Assembly: GCF_000764305.2 (NCBI RefSeq)
Contig: NW_025931881.1
Location: 33,639-97,638, forward strand
DNA length: 64,000 nt
Reading direction: 5' to 3'
Origin: Hyalella azteca
Lineage: Eukaryota; Arthropoda; Malacostraca; Amphipoda; Hyalellidae
The notes below the pieces were generated by a model. That model worked only from the letters and a program-made list of their open reading frames with translations, was not told where the DNA came from and did no database searches. Positions within the stretch are counted from its first letter, which is position 1, and each line of letters starts with the position of its first letter. Position numbers and translations under genes: made by a program. Shown piece after piece: positions 22,861 through 32,784 of the stretch.

Positions 22861-24104
22861 ATTTTTAATTTCTGTGTTGATCTAATTTAGGCATTAAAGC
22901 TTTTTCAAATCGAATATAACATTTTTTCAATCTTGAGAAATTGTCCAAACCTGAAACTGTTTTAGCTAGAGCGGTAGATGAAGGCTCACGTTTTGGTAAA
23001 GATTTCAGATGCTATGCCCGTTTCGGAAAAAGTTCTGAGAAAAAATGAAGAAGTTTTGTTATAATGGCCTGCACTAGATATGTTGATGTTGAAAAGTTAT
23101 ATTACAAAACGTTAAACGGCAACATATTATCTGCTTTCCAACATTGTTAACGTTGATACATAAGACTTCATGCCCGTACGTTATATACTGCTGGTGATGA
23201 AGCTATCATTCACAAGGGAAACTACATTTGATGTAGTTGCAGACCTGCAGAGCTGAGGTGCCGTGAGATCTGCGAGGCATCGAAGTCTACTTCATGGCAG
23301 GGACTTCGAGCGTAGGATGGAGGGGCTCTTGAAGTGCGGCGTCACGAGGTTCCCGCAGGAGAGAACAGGTCCTTCTAAAGCTGACTGACGTGGAGACGTT
23401 CAGCTCTCCTGTGTTCCTCTTCAGTATAACTCTGTAGCAGTCACGTGACAGAGTTGGTGAACAACCGTCAGTAGTTGGTGCTCCCAGCATCCGTACTTGT
23501 CTTCAGGAATTAACGTTGCGTGACGGTTGAGCGCTCTGATCGATGAGGTCACAAGCATCAGTGCGGCTGTGGCCATTAAATGCTTCATCAAAGATGGTTT
23601 GATAACAGTCGTGATATTGTTCATTATTCTCTAAAAAGTAAGTGACGATTCACGCATCCACCTGTCACGTCATTGAATGAATGTCAACTGTCTGGGCCTG
23701 CCTCCTTCCCCATATCCATCACGTATGCATTACATTTGTCATTTTTAAAATTTTGTTCGTGCAAATGAAGAACGCAATTAAAGCGCAGAAGACAACGAAT
23801 AAGACGGAGAAGCATTATAGTCTATTAATTTCTCCAACGTGATTAACTGTGCGGTAATTCCAGTTCTACATATATGCTGCTTTATGTTGATCTTAAAGCT
23901 CTTGTTTGGAAATATCGACCTTAAGAAATAATAAGTGTTAACTGTGACTCAGTATGTAATATTATTATGTATATATATCGATTCTACTACCTTACATATA
24001 TGAATGACCTAATTCCAGTAATTGAATTTAATGATGCTCAGTTAACCAATTAGTTTCTGTTAATACAAATGTTCGCAATAATATGAGCCATTCGACACAG
24101 CAGG
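22861..24104. other. Non-coding stretch with one unclear minus-strand frame
   Basis: On the minus strand a frame from 23,624 contains MKHLMATAALMLVTSSIRA, which resembles a signal peptide, then NRHATLIPEDKYG. It stops at 23,421, and a second frame (23,490-23,287) overlaps it. It may be the first exon of a small secreted protein or chance. I do not call a gene. Confidence 0.25.
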
Positions 24105-24745
24105 GAGATACGACTCGGCAACACAACTAATTTGTTCTTGAAACGAAGGAACAATAATAAAACACCGACTTGGCAACTCGAATCATTTATTTTTTAAACG
24201 AAAGAACAATAATAAAGCCTCGACTTGGCAACTCGAATCATTTATTCCTGAAACGAAAAAACAATCATAAAGCCTCGACTTGGCAACTCGAATCATTAGC
24301 TTTTAACGAAAGGACAATAGTAAAGCCTCGACTTGGCAACTCGAATCATTTATTCCTGAAACGAAAAAACAATAATAAAGTCTCGACTTGACAACTCCAA
24401 TCATTTATTATTGAAACGAAAGAACAATAATAAAGCCTCGACTTGGCAAATCGAATCATTTATTCTTGAAACGAAAGAACAATAATACAGCCTCGACCTG
24501 GCAAATCAAATCATTTATTATTGAAACGAAAGAACAATATTAAAGCCTCGACTTGGCAAATCAAATCATTTATTTTTGAAACGAAAGAACAACAATAAAG
24601 CCTCGACTTGGAAACTCGAATCATTTATTTTTTAAACGAAAGAACAATAATACAGCCTCGACTCGGCAACTCGAATCATTTATTATTGAAACGAAAGAAC
24701 AATATTAAAGCCTCGACTTGGCAACTCGAATCCTTTATTCATGAA
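24105..24745. repeat. 61-bp minisatellite, about 10-11 copies
   Basis: The unit contains AAAGCCTCGACTTGGCAACT followed by CGAATCATTTATT and GAAACGAAAGAACAATAAT. It lies about 1 kb downstream of the receptor gene's stop codon. Confidence 0.92.
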
Positions 24746-25747
24746 ACAAATGAAGAGCAATGATGCAAATTGAAGCACGAATAATGTAATCATAACAATA
24801 ATCGATAGGTTACACACTATATTAGTGAATAATTCATGAAGGCAATAGCGAGCACTCACGCACTCGCCGCTGGTGCATCACTGCCCTGCTGCATTGCTGC
24901 ACTGTTAATATATTAATATTATATAACAGGCTAATCAGGCGAGTAAATCATTGCAGTGAAGATGCAATCAATAACGAGGCGCCTCCACGCGGCAAACTGG
25001 ACACGTAACATGGATACGGGCGTGCCATGCTTATCCGTTGGCATGGCTTGGCAGGCGAGCAATAAAGCTCACGAGGCCTTCCAGCCTGGAGAACAAACTT
25101 GGAACTCTAAACTAATTTAGACATATCAAAACAATCCTAAATAGTCAAGACAACTAGGGAATGCAGCACCTGAAGTGGCATTTTATCATCAATCATAGTC
25201 ATTGGCATGGAAAGCATGGAACCCTCAAGCGAAAAGTTCAGCTACATTATGATGACTAACTGCTTTCAACGTCACAGGACAGCTGGCATACACAAACAAC
25301 CCACGGATTCAGCAGGATATGACGGTCAGTCCGCCCCTTTATAACGCTGGGTTCCAGCAATGCAGGAACTCCAGAACCGGCGCCACTTCTCGTTCGCTGG
25401 TCCACGTCGCGGACAGGAAGTCACAGGTCGTCGCAGATGCGCAGACGGCGCCAGCCCGCACTGTAGATAAGAAATGAACGTCACTGCGACGACCCGCGCG
25501 CCGTGAAAACATTGAATGTAAATTAACTCACTGCGCATCGCCTCTAAAGAAGCCTTACGTAGCCCTACATCAGGCATGAGGAAGCAACGTGCGCCTTCAA
25601 TACCTTACAGTTTTAGGCTTCAAATTTAACGTCCATCCTGTTGTATAATTTACTGAAGCTGTCCTAACCCCCACCATCCCCCACTACAGCCCTCCCAACC
25701 CCACACCATCCCCCACTACAGCCCCCTCCTCCCAACCCCACACATCC
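24746..25747. other. 3' flank of the receptor gene
   Basis: No gene is seen. Just beyond the stop codon, 25,671-25,745 is a CCCCACTACAGCCC-rich short duplication that would be 3'UTR. No AATAAA was found close by on the minus strand. Confidence 0.4.
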
Positions 25748-25877
25748 TCACTCGTCGATGTCGCTGCGCGTGGCGCCCGCGTCGCTGGTCCTTATCCCCT
25801 CCTGGTGCAGGCGCGCCAGCAGCCGTCGCTCCTCCTTTGCGCTCAGCTCTTCCGTAGCCAGGCAAATGGCCTCGTAC
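25748..25877 (-). CDS. Exon epsilon3, terminal exon with stop codon
   Basis: Acceptor TTGTATCGCAG leads into YEAICLATEELSAKEERRLL, then ARLHQEGIRTSDAGATRSDI and DE, followed by TGA. It aligns with epsilon1 (I-x-L, EL, LL-x-x-L-x-x-EG-x-R) and ends in a hydrophilic tail. The phase of 1 nt in matches delta3. No in-frame splice donor competes with the stop here, unlike epsilon1 and epsilon2, so this is the genuine 3' coding end. Confidence 0.85.
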
Positions 25878-26678
25878 CTGCGATACAATATAATAACAAT
25901 AAATAAATGGATAAATTAATTCTACTGATTGCTAGAAGGGATAATACTTCGCATAATATTATGCCAGCAGCAAATTCACTAAGAAAATGAATGGATCAAA
26001 TTGTCCAAATAACGGCCCACTTTATTACACTCAGCACGATGATTCACGCAAGGGCACAAGTTGAGCGTATAAGGGCTATTTGGACCCTCTCATTCCTCTT
26101 AATAATGTTTCCCAGTATCCCCGCGTGGGGAAATAAGGAGTCACTCCCCCGCTCCTCCGGCAACTCTGCGGCTTCCGTGCTCCCAGGGCGCGACAAGGCG
26201 GAAATGCAGCGACGTCAACATGATATTGTTGCTGCGTTTAGCGGACAATCATGATGGCCGCTGTCAATAATTGTTAATTGAATGGAATCAATTACATATA
26301 AATGTTACGCGCCTATTTATTCGTAACTGCATATACTATTTAACCTGTCGCAGCATCAATGGCGGGCGAACAATATTGTTAGTTATGAGTCCTCACGTTC
26401 CTTATAACAAATATAGCCCACCGTTACCTTGCACTAGTATTATTAACAAGCTATATAATACTTCTGTTTATTGTGTCGGGCGCAAATTGTTTCACAGTAA
26501 TGGGTCTCCCGGCAACAAATGACGACCTTTCGTCTGCCATCAACCTGCCACGGAACTAAAATACCAGCAATAATAATCAATGCATTTTGCGGTGCTTATG
26601 TGAACAGAATATTATTTTGTATTGTAAGTTCGATGGACTGATAACCTTAGGCCCACATCAGGCAACTACACAACTGAC

Positions 26679-26826
26679 CTCTTACTGCTGGGTGCATAAG
26701 CCTGCACCGTCTGGGCCACAGCCTCCCAGCTCCCCGCCGTCGATCCCAAAACAAACAGCCGGGGAGGAGGCGTGTCTGGTAGTGGCACTGCTGACACGGC
26801 AGTGTCATTCACTGGCGTATAAACGT
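26679..26826 (-). CDS. Exon delta3 of receptor (cassette 3)
   Basis: Acceptor TTTCTCCCAACAG and donor AGAG|GTCAGTTG bound 148 nt, phases 2 in and 2 out. It encodes VYTPVNDTAVSAVPLPDTPP, then RLFVLGSTAGSWEAVAQTVQ and APSSKR. It aligns with the C-terminal half of delta1 (L-x-V-x-G, GS, A-x-A) and lacks most of the proline-rich insert. An alternative donor AGCA|GTAAGA 9 nt earlier would shift the frame, so I prefer GTCAGT. Confidence 0.8.
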
Positions 26827-26884
26827 CTGTTGGGAGAAAGAAATGAAGTTTACTGGTCAATCTCAATTATTTTTTCGTGAGTTC

Positions 26885-27475
26885 CAACGAACGCTGTCTC
26901 CAGCAGAGCAGCACGTGTAGCTAGAGTAGCACGGGTGTTGCTAGAGCAGCACGGGTGTTGCTAGAGCAGCACGGTTGCTGCTAGAGTAGCACGTGTGTTG
27001 CTAGAGCAGCACGGTTGCTGCTAGAGTAGCACGTGTGTTTTTAGAGCAGCACGGGTGTTGCTAGAGCAGCACGGGTGTTGCTAGAGCAGCACAAGTGTTG
27101 ATAGAGCAGAACGGTTGTTGCTAGAGCAGCACAAGTGTTGCTAGAACAGAACGGTTGTTGTTACGGCAGCACGAGTGTTACTATAGAGCAGCACGGGTGT
27201 TGTCAGAGCAGCACGAGTGTTGCTAGAGCAGCACGAGTGTTGCTAGAACAGAACGGTTGTTGCTAGAGCAGCACGAATGTTGCTAGAGCAGCACGGGTGT
27301 TGCTAGAGCAGCACGAGTGTTACTAGAGCAGCACGGGTGTTGTCAGAGCAGCACTAGTGTTGCTAGAGCAGAACGGCTGTTGCTAGAGCAGAACGGTAGT
27401 TGCTAGAGCAGTACGAGTGTTGCTAGAGCAGCACAAGTGTTGCTAGAGCAGCACGCTTGTCGCTAGAGCAGCATG
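26885..27475. repeat. 20-bp minisatellite in intron between gamma3 and delta3
   Basis: About 29 copies of a unit like GCTAGAGCAGCACGGGTGTT, with many single-base variants. It lies between the delta3 acceptor and the gamma3 donor. Confidence 0.93.
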
Positions 27476-27764
27476 CGTCGTCATCTTTCACAGCTGGAGC
27501 TGTTCGGGCTATCACGGACGCCAACGCCAATATATTATATATATAAGAAAATGACTAAATGACTATACTTTATTATAATATAATTATAATAAAGTATAAT
27601 TGAATTAATTTTGTAATTGTAGGTGAAGAAATTAGAGAACAATATTGCTAAAATGCAAAATAACAATAACTTTTATAATGTGAAATTCCGAACCCAACGC
27701 GCCACCCGCAAGTATCAATGATACTCCAAACAATGACACTGATATTCCCGCTGGTAATACTGAC

Positions 27765-27910
27765 TGAGGTCATTATATTTTCCCCGCAGGGCGCTGAGGT
27801 CCAGCGGAGCCTCGAGGCGGATGAACAGCCAAGCTGAGGCCGCGACGGCTGCCAGAGCCGCGACGCCTGCAGCCGTCCTGATGCCGCCCTCGAAACGCTC
27901 AACTCTGCAC
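27765..27910 (-). CDS. Exon gamma3 of receptor (cassette 3)
   Basis: Acceptor CTTCCTGCAG and donor CTCA|GTCAGT bound 146 nt, phases 1 in and 1 out. It encodes CRVERFEGGIRTAAGVAALA, then SAWLFIRLEAPLDLSAL and RGKYNDL. It aligns with gamma1 at C, GI, AAGVAA, the L-I-L strand and L-x-GKY-x-x-L. The alanine-rich stretch followed by WLFI is hydrophobic but interrupted, and I read it as a helix-strand unit and not a membrane segment. Confidence 0.83.
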
Positions 27911-28509
27911 CTGCAGGAAGTTCATAATATTCCTGATGTTGGACCAAACACAAGAAAACACGCGAGCTTTGCAACTCCGCCGCACGGGAGCCGCGTGCGG
28001 CAAGGCCGACAAACATCCAGACACAAAACATTCTGTTCAACAAAAATTAAAAATGCTGAAAATAGTGCTAGTAAATAATTATTTCAAAATTTTTATGCAA
28101 TTTTTAACTTATAATTAGTTAAAATTGGAATAATAATGTATATAATGAAAAAAGTATTATAAATTAAAAGCGCTGTAATTTAATCCAGTTACATAAAATT
28201 AATTTTGATGTCAACAGCACAAGGTAATTGAATTGAGCCTAAAAACTATTTAAAAGGAAGCAGTCCTGTTTCACTCATACTATCGTCACATTAATAATAT
28301 TAAATTAATATATTATTATTAAACTAAGGATTCCACATTATTACTCCATCATCGTAATAATAATATTTTATTAGCATGCTAGGTAAATGAATGATACGTA
28401 ACGTTATTATCATAGTATTATGATGATTATAAAGACATTATTATGGCTTTAAATGAGATTCCCGACGAACCTATATAAAGATCGCTATGTTGCCTCGAGA
28501 CTCCATCAA

Positions 28510-29085
28510 ATATCACATACATAACCATTGATGCATCAAGCTCATCCAACACCACATGCATGACCATTGATGGCGTCTAGCTCATCCAACACCACATGCA
28601 GGACCATTGATAACATCAAACTCATCCAACACCACAGGCATGACCATTGATAACATTAAACTCATCCAACACCATAGGCATGACCATTGATAGCATTAAA
28701 CTCATCCAACACCACATGCATGACCATTGATAACATTAAACTCGTCCAACACCACATGCATGACCATTGATAACAACATTAGACTCTTCAAACACCACAT
28801 GCATGACCATTGATAACATTAAGCTCATCGAACACCACATGCATGCATGGCCATTGATAACATTAGACTCATCCAACACCACATGCATGACCATTGATAA
28901 CATTAAACTCATCCAACACCACATGCATGACTATTGATAACATTAAACTCATCCAACACCACATGCATGACCATTGATAACATTAAACTCATCCAACACC
29001 ACATGCATGACCATTGATAACATTAAACTCATCCAACACCTCATGCATGACCATTGATAACATTAAACTCAATACGTTAATCATG
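28510..29085. repeat. 39-40-bp minisatellite in intron between beta3 and gamma3
   Basis: Units contain CATCCAACACCACATGCATG followed by ACCATTGATAACATTAAACT, about 14 copies. It reaches to within about 40 nt of the beta3 donor. Confidence 0.93.
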
Positions 29086-29117
29086 CATGGCGGGAAGCGG
29101 AAGAGTTGACGCCTCAC

Positions 29118-29322
29118 CTGCTGCCGACCAGCTGCTGAAGGAGGTCGTCGCAGGGCAGGAACTCTGAGCCCAGGACTGGAAGATGGAGCCACAAGTCCCC
29201 GCGGTGGTGCCGGGTAATCTGCTGCCACGCGGGAGTCCCCAGAACTTCCGGTGACGCCTCCACCGTCACCATGACGTCACCAGCATAAGGCAGCATCAGG
29301 GCAACCGCCTCCAGGTCTCGGC
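29118..29322 (-). CDS. Exon beta3 of receptor (cassette 3)
   Basis: Acceptor GTATCCACCAG and donor CAG|GTGAGGC bound 205 nt, phases 2 in and 2 out. It encodes RDLEAVALMLPYAGDVMVTV, then HHRGDLWLHLPVLGSEF and LPCDDLLQQLVGSR. The framework EAVALMLP and PCDDLL is shared with beta1 and beta2, while the strand region WLHLPVLG is different. The intron after it holds the 39-40-bp minisatellite. Confidence 0.85.
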
Positions 29323-29518
29323 CTGGTGGATACGCGCTTGTAAGAAGTTGCTCTGTACTTTATTTCATGCCTGCTAACGAAACAAATAATTTTTCATAAT
29401 AAATAACAGTCAGCTGACTCACATCTAAAATTCCTCTGACTTACGTCTGACTTTTCGTATGCTGAACTACGTTCATCTAACAGGTTCGTTTAAATGCACA
29501 AACAAGCGCGCATCTCAC

Positions 29519-29739
29519 CGCACGTTATTCTGAACTTCCTGTCTTCCGCCCTGGTCGCCTGCGCGGCTGTGATGGCGAGCCTCGCCTCGTGGGGGCGGCA
29601 CAGCAGCGCCTCCCGCCAGTCCTGCGCTGAGGCGCCCGCTTCATTCATGGCGAGCTGCACTGCTGGCCACTGCGCCTCGAAGTCCTCAGCTTTGATGGAC
29701 TGCAGTCGTGTGAGGACTTGGCCTACGGCCTCCACAATC
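29519..29739 (-). CDS. Exon alpha3 of receptor (cassette 3)
   Basis: Acceptor CTTTCACTCACAG and donor GCG|GTGAGATG bound 221 nt, phases 1 in and 1 out. It encodes IVEAVGQVLTRLQSIKAEDF, then EAQWPAVQLAMNEAG and DWREALLCRPHEARL. It aligns with alpha1 at the W-P, AG and DW-x-x-x-LL positions but is well diverged, so cassette 3 separated from cassettes 1 and 2 long before those two separated from each other. Confidence 0.85.
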
Positions 29740-30905
29740 CTGTGAGTGAAAGAGACTTGAAGCAGTCCGCTCAACTCTGATGAGCTTGGCAAGACTTGCA
29801 TTGCCTATCCAAGACTTGTTTATGTTTTACATTATATAAATCAACGAACGATTTAAGTCTCATCAACACAAAACGTAAGAAACTCGAAATTTTTAGGAAA
29901 AATAAACAAAGAAAGCGATTTTCTGAATAAATTCCCAATGTATTTACGAAATTAAAATACACAATTCTGCTCCGCAATAATTCAAGTTATGTAGTCAAAA
30001 CTAGTTGGATAAAAAAAACTAAAACTCTAAAAGATTCTAAAATAATATAATATCCCATGACGCGAAATAACCCTGCATGATGCAAAAAACTATGAAAATG
30101 CTGCATAAGTTTTACGTTCATTAAGAACGTTTAAAAACTGGAATAATTGCGAATAACAAAATGTCAAATTAAAGAAAATGTCAAATTAAATAAACTGTTG
30201 CATCTATGATCGACTGGTTTTTAAGCCACGAATACGTTAGTTTTTGTGAACATTTAAAACAAAATTCAATAAAATTCTTTTTAGGGTGTGAAGCTAAAAA
30301 ATTCTGCTTATTACAATTAAACAATTGCGTTAAAGCCACGATGAGCACAATGTGAAAGAAAACTGCGAATGTGAACATAGAAAACCACAGATATTTTTGA
30401 TAAAATTTTCTTGGACGCAACTTATCTGCAACGTTTTAGAAATAAAAAAATACATAAATTAGCATTAAAATTTAAAAAATATCAAAAAAGTCGATGATAA
30501 AATATTCTAAATGAACGTGGTGGCATTTACGACAGGTGGCAGGACGTAGCGTCTCCTGCCACTGCAGGCCAGGCTACCAGGGAGCTGGTGGCCAGCTCCC
30601 CACCCAGCAACCCCTCCCCAGCAACCCCTCGCAGTGGCCACCAGGGAGCCGGTGGCCACTGCGGGACACGCTACGGGGATATCTAAAAGCTATGCGATGG
30701 CGGCCGCCATTTTGGCAGCACCGGATGACCTCACCAATCTTCAAGGTCACTCACCACGTAAAGTTTATGTCATCCCCAAAGCTCACAAGACGACCAGGGG
30801 TTGACCCACTTAGATCACCCAGAGAACCCTGAGTACCCCAGGTCACTCCCCAAGTGCAGAGTAAATCACCCAAGTCACTCACCCAGCCAAGCCAGCCCCA
30901 CTCAC
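29740..30905. other. Intron between zeta3 and alpha3
   Basis: 29,800-30,520 is AT-rich with nothing recognised. 30,530-30,690 is GC-rich with imperfect repeats around CAGGGAGC and GGTGGCCA. Confidence 0.5.
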
Positions 30906-30956
30906 CCGTCGGGGTCACGGAGGACGTCCGTCACGTGAAGCCTCACCCAGCCGGCG
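30906..30956 (-). CDS. Candidate exon zeta3, 51-nt linker exon of cassette 3
   Basis: An acceptor ATTCCCGGCAG and a strong donor GG|GTGAGTGG bound 51 nt. It enters with 1 nt and leaves 2 nt like zeta1, so it fits between epsilon2 (or epsilon1) and alpha3 without changing frame. It encodes AGWVRLHVTDVLRDPD. It lies in GC-rich sequence unlike the surrounding intron. Because it is phase-symmetric it may be optional. Without transcript data this is a prediction. Confidence 0.55.
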
Positions 30957-31239
30957 CTGCCGGGAATTAACGGGCCAAGTTTGTATTAATTGAAGGCGGT
31001 TTAGTGGCACTAGTCATTCATTAACAGCTATATGTATATAACCAATGTATTTCAATTAGGTAAGTAATTTAGAGCTGAAATTAATATAATATAAGTTATC
31101 AGCCACAGACAATTTGATACGAAATGATTTTTTAAATAAAAATAACTTCGATTAACAATCAACAATAAGCTGAAAAACTAATAATTCATTAATTTCTGTA
31201 TTCATATTTGCAATATTTTATGTATTATTAATACCTAAA

Positions 31240-31560
31240 ATGTAGATACGTGTATCGGTATCTACTGAGACTCACGGCACGTGTGTCCGTATCTACTGAG
31301 ACTCACGGCACGTGTGTCTGGATCTACTGAGACTCACAGCACGTGTGTCTGTATCTACTGAGACACACGGCACGTGTGTCCGTATCTACTGAGACACACG
31401 GCACGTGTGTCTGTATCTACTGAGACTCACGGCACGTGTGTCACTGAGACTCACGGCGCGTGTGTCTGTATCTACTGAGACTCACGGCGCGTGTGTCTGT
31501 ATCTACTGAGACTCACGGCGCGTGTGTCTGTATCTACTAAGACTCACGGTTCTCTTGTGT
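31240..31560. repeat. 31-bp minisatellite carrying the epsilon2 splice donor
   Basis: About 10 units containing CACGTGTGTCTGTATCTACT and GAGACTCACGG. Read on the minus strand every unit contains CCGTGAGTCTCAG, the sequence of the epsilon2 donor itself. Confidence 0.92.
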
Positions 31561-31673
31561 ATCGCGTGTTGCCAGCAGCGGCACTCCGGACGCCTTCGCG
31601 CTGCAGTTCCTCCAGCAGTTGCCGCAGCTCATCCTCTCCCAGCTTGGAGTAGTACAGCTGTATGCCTCTCAGT
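31548..31673 (-). CDS. Exon epsilon2 of receptor (cassette 2)
   Basis: Acceptor CCGTGTGCAG and donor CC|GTGAGTC bound 126 nt, phases 1 in and 2 out. It encodes LRGIQLYYSKLGEDELRQLL and EELQREGVRSAAAGNTRYTREP. The donor overlaps an in-frame TGA (CCG TGA) exactly as in epsilon1. Splicing on to zeta3 or alpha3 is in frame. The donor begins a 31-bp tandem repeat whose every full unit repeats GTGAGTCTC. Confidence 0.82.
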
Positions 31674-32217
31674 CTGCACACGGACCAACAGATGAGCATC
31701 CACTGATCCCGTCTAACATGTCCCTGAATATACGGACTCGCATGGATTTCGGACTAGCCGAGCGTGCAAGCGTGTGAAACACAATCAAATTTTTCATACA
31801 TAAGCAGTTAGAAAAAACTGTTTTATACATAAGCTGGTAACACAGCTGAAGTAGATAGAGCGGATACTGAGGATAGAATAGGCAAATAGAAGACAAGGCT
31901 ACGGGAAATCTATCACTTTTTACAATTCCAATCAAGAAAAGCCAACAGCGGGTTGTGGCGAGACTTTTATTTGAATATAAACATGAATTAAAATTTGCTG
32001 TTGTATTGATTTTTCGACACAAGAGTGTCAAAAATATTGGTAGTGGAATTTAGAATTCAAAAGTTGCCATTGAGAACTGGAGGATATGATTTATTTGATG
32101 AAACGCTTCTAATCAAAAATGTTCGTTGTTTATTATTTCTTATCAATTACTTATTAACTTGCGAATTAGATACCACAAAACTGAATGCTTCCTCCTCTAT
32201 CACAGGAAGCAAATAAC

Positions 32218-32494
32218 CTTTTGGTGTGTGGGGCGACTTTGTTGATGGCCCGGGCGATGGCCTCACAGCTGCCGAGCCTGGCGCCCCACACATACAGCCA
32301 CGGCGGGGGCAGGGCTGGCAGACGCACGTCAGCTCGGGGGCTGGGCGGGCTCTCGACCCCAGCGTCGTGCCCCTCCTGGCACGGCGGGGGCAGGGCTGGC
32401 AGACGCACGTCAGCTCGGGGGCTGGGCGGGCTCTCGACCCCAGCGTCGTGCCCCTCCTGGCACCAGGCGGCATCCAGCGGCCAAATGTGCACGG
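32218..32494 (-). CDS. Exon delta2 of receptor, with 27-codon internal duplication
   Basis: Acceptor GACTCGCAG and donor AAAAG|GTTATT bound 277 nt, phases 2 in and 2 out. It encodes VHIWPLDAAW and then two tandem copies of an 81-bp (27-codon) proline-rich segment containing ESPPSPRADVRLPALPPP, followed by WLYVWGARLGSCEAIARAI and APHTKR. The duplication covers plus-strand positions 32,301-32,381 and 32,382-32,462 and keeps the frame. It could be a true length variant or an assembly artefact in GC-rich sequence. Confidence 0.8.
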
Positions 32495-32529
32495 CTGCGA
32501 GTCAAACAACGACCAATATTACGCGTGGA

Positions 32530-32645
32530 ACTGCTGTGCTTATGGCAACACGTGGGTGTCAGCTGTGCTTATGGCAACAAGAGGGTGTCAGCTGTGCTTG
32601 CGGCAACACAAGGGTGTCAGCTGTGCTTATGGCAACACGAGGGCC
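32530..32645. repeat. 29-bp tandem repeat upstream of delta2
   Basis: Four copies of TGTGCTTATGGCAACACG plus GGTGTCAGC. A single remnant is present at the same place upstream of delta1 (44,700). Confidence 0.85.
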
Positions 32646-32784
32646 AGACAACCCTGCTGGAAAACTCATATCCAGCAGGCTTGCGAATATCCAGTCACAG
32701 TGTCGCCCAAAACTCACCCAGCCTGATTGTCAACCATCTTATCGGATGTTTACAACATTTACTCAGTGTTGTAATCTATTTCAA

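Noticed and set aside
27765..27910. Transmembrane helix in gamma3
   Set aside because: The hydrophobic run is alanine-rich and interrupted, and the aligned gamma1 and gamma2 segments are not hydrophobic enough.
28510..29085. CRISPR-like appearance of regularly spaced repeats here and elsewhere
   Set aside because: Units are contiguous and degenerate without distinct spacers, and the context is eukaryotic with no cas genes.
29494..29745. 83-codon plus-strand frame
   Set aside because: It is antisense to exon alpha3, which has homology to alpha1 and correct splice borders.
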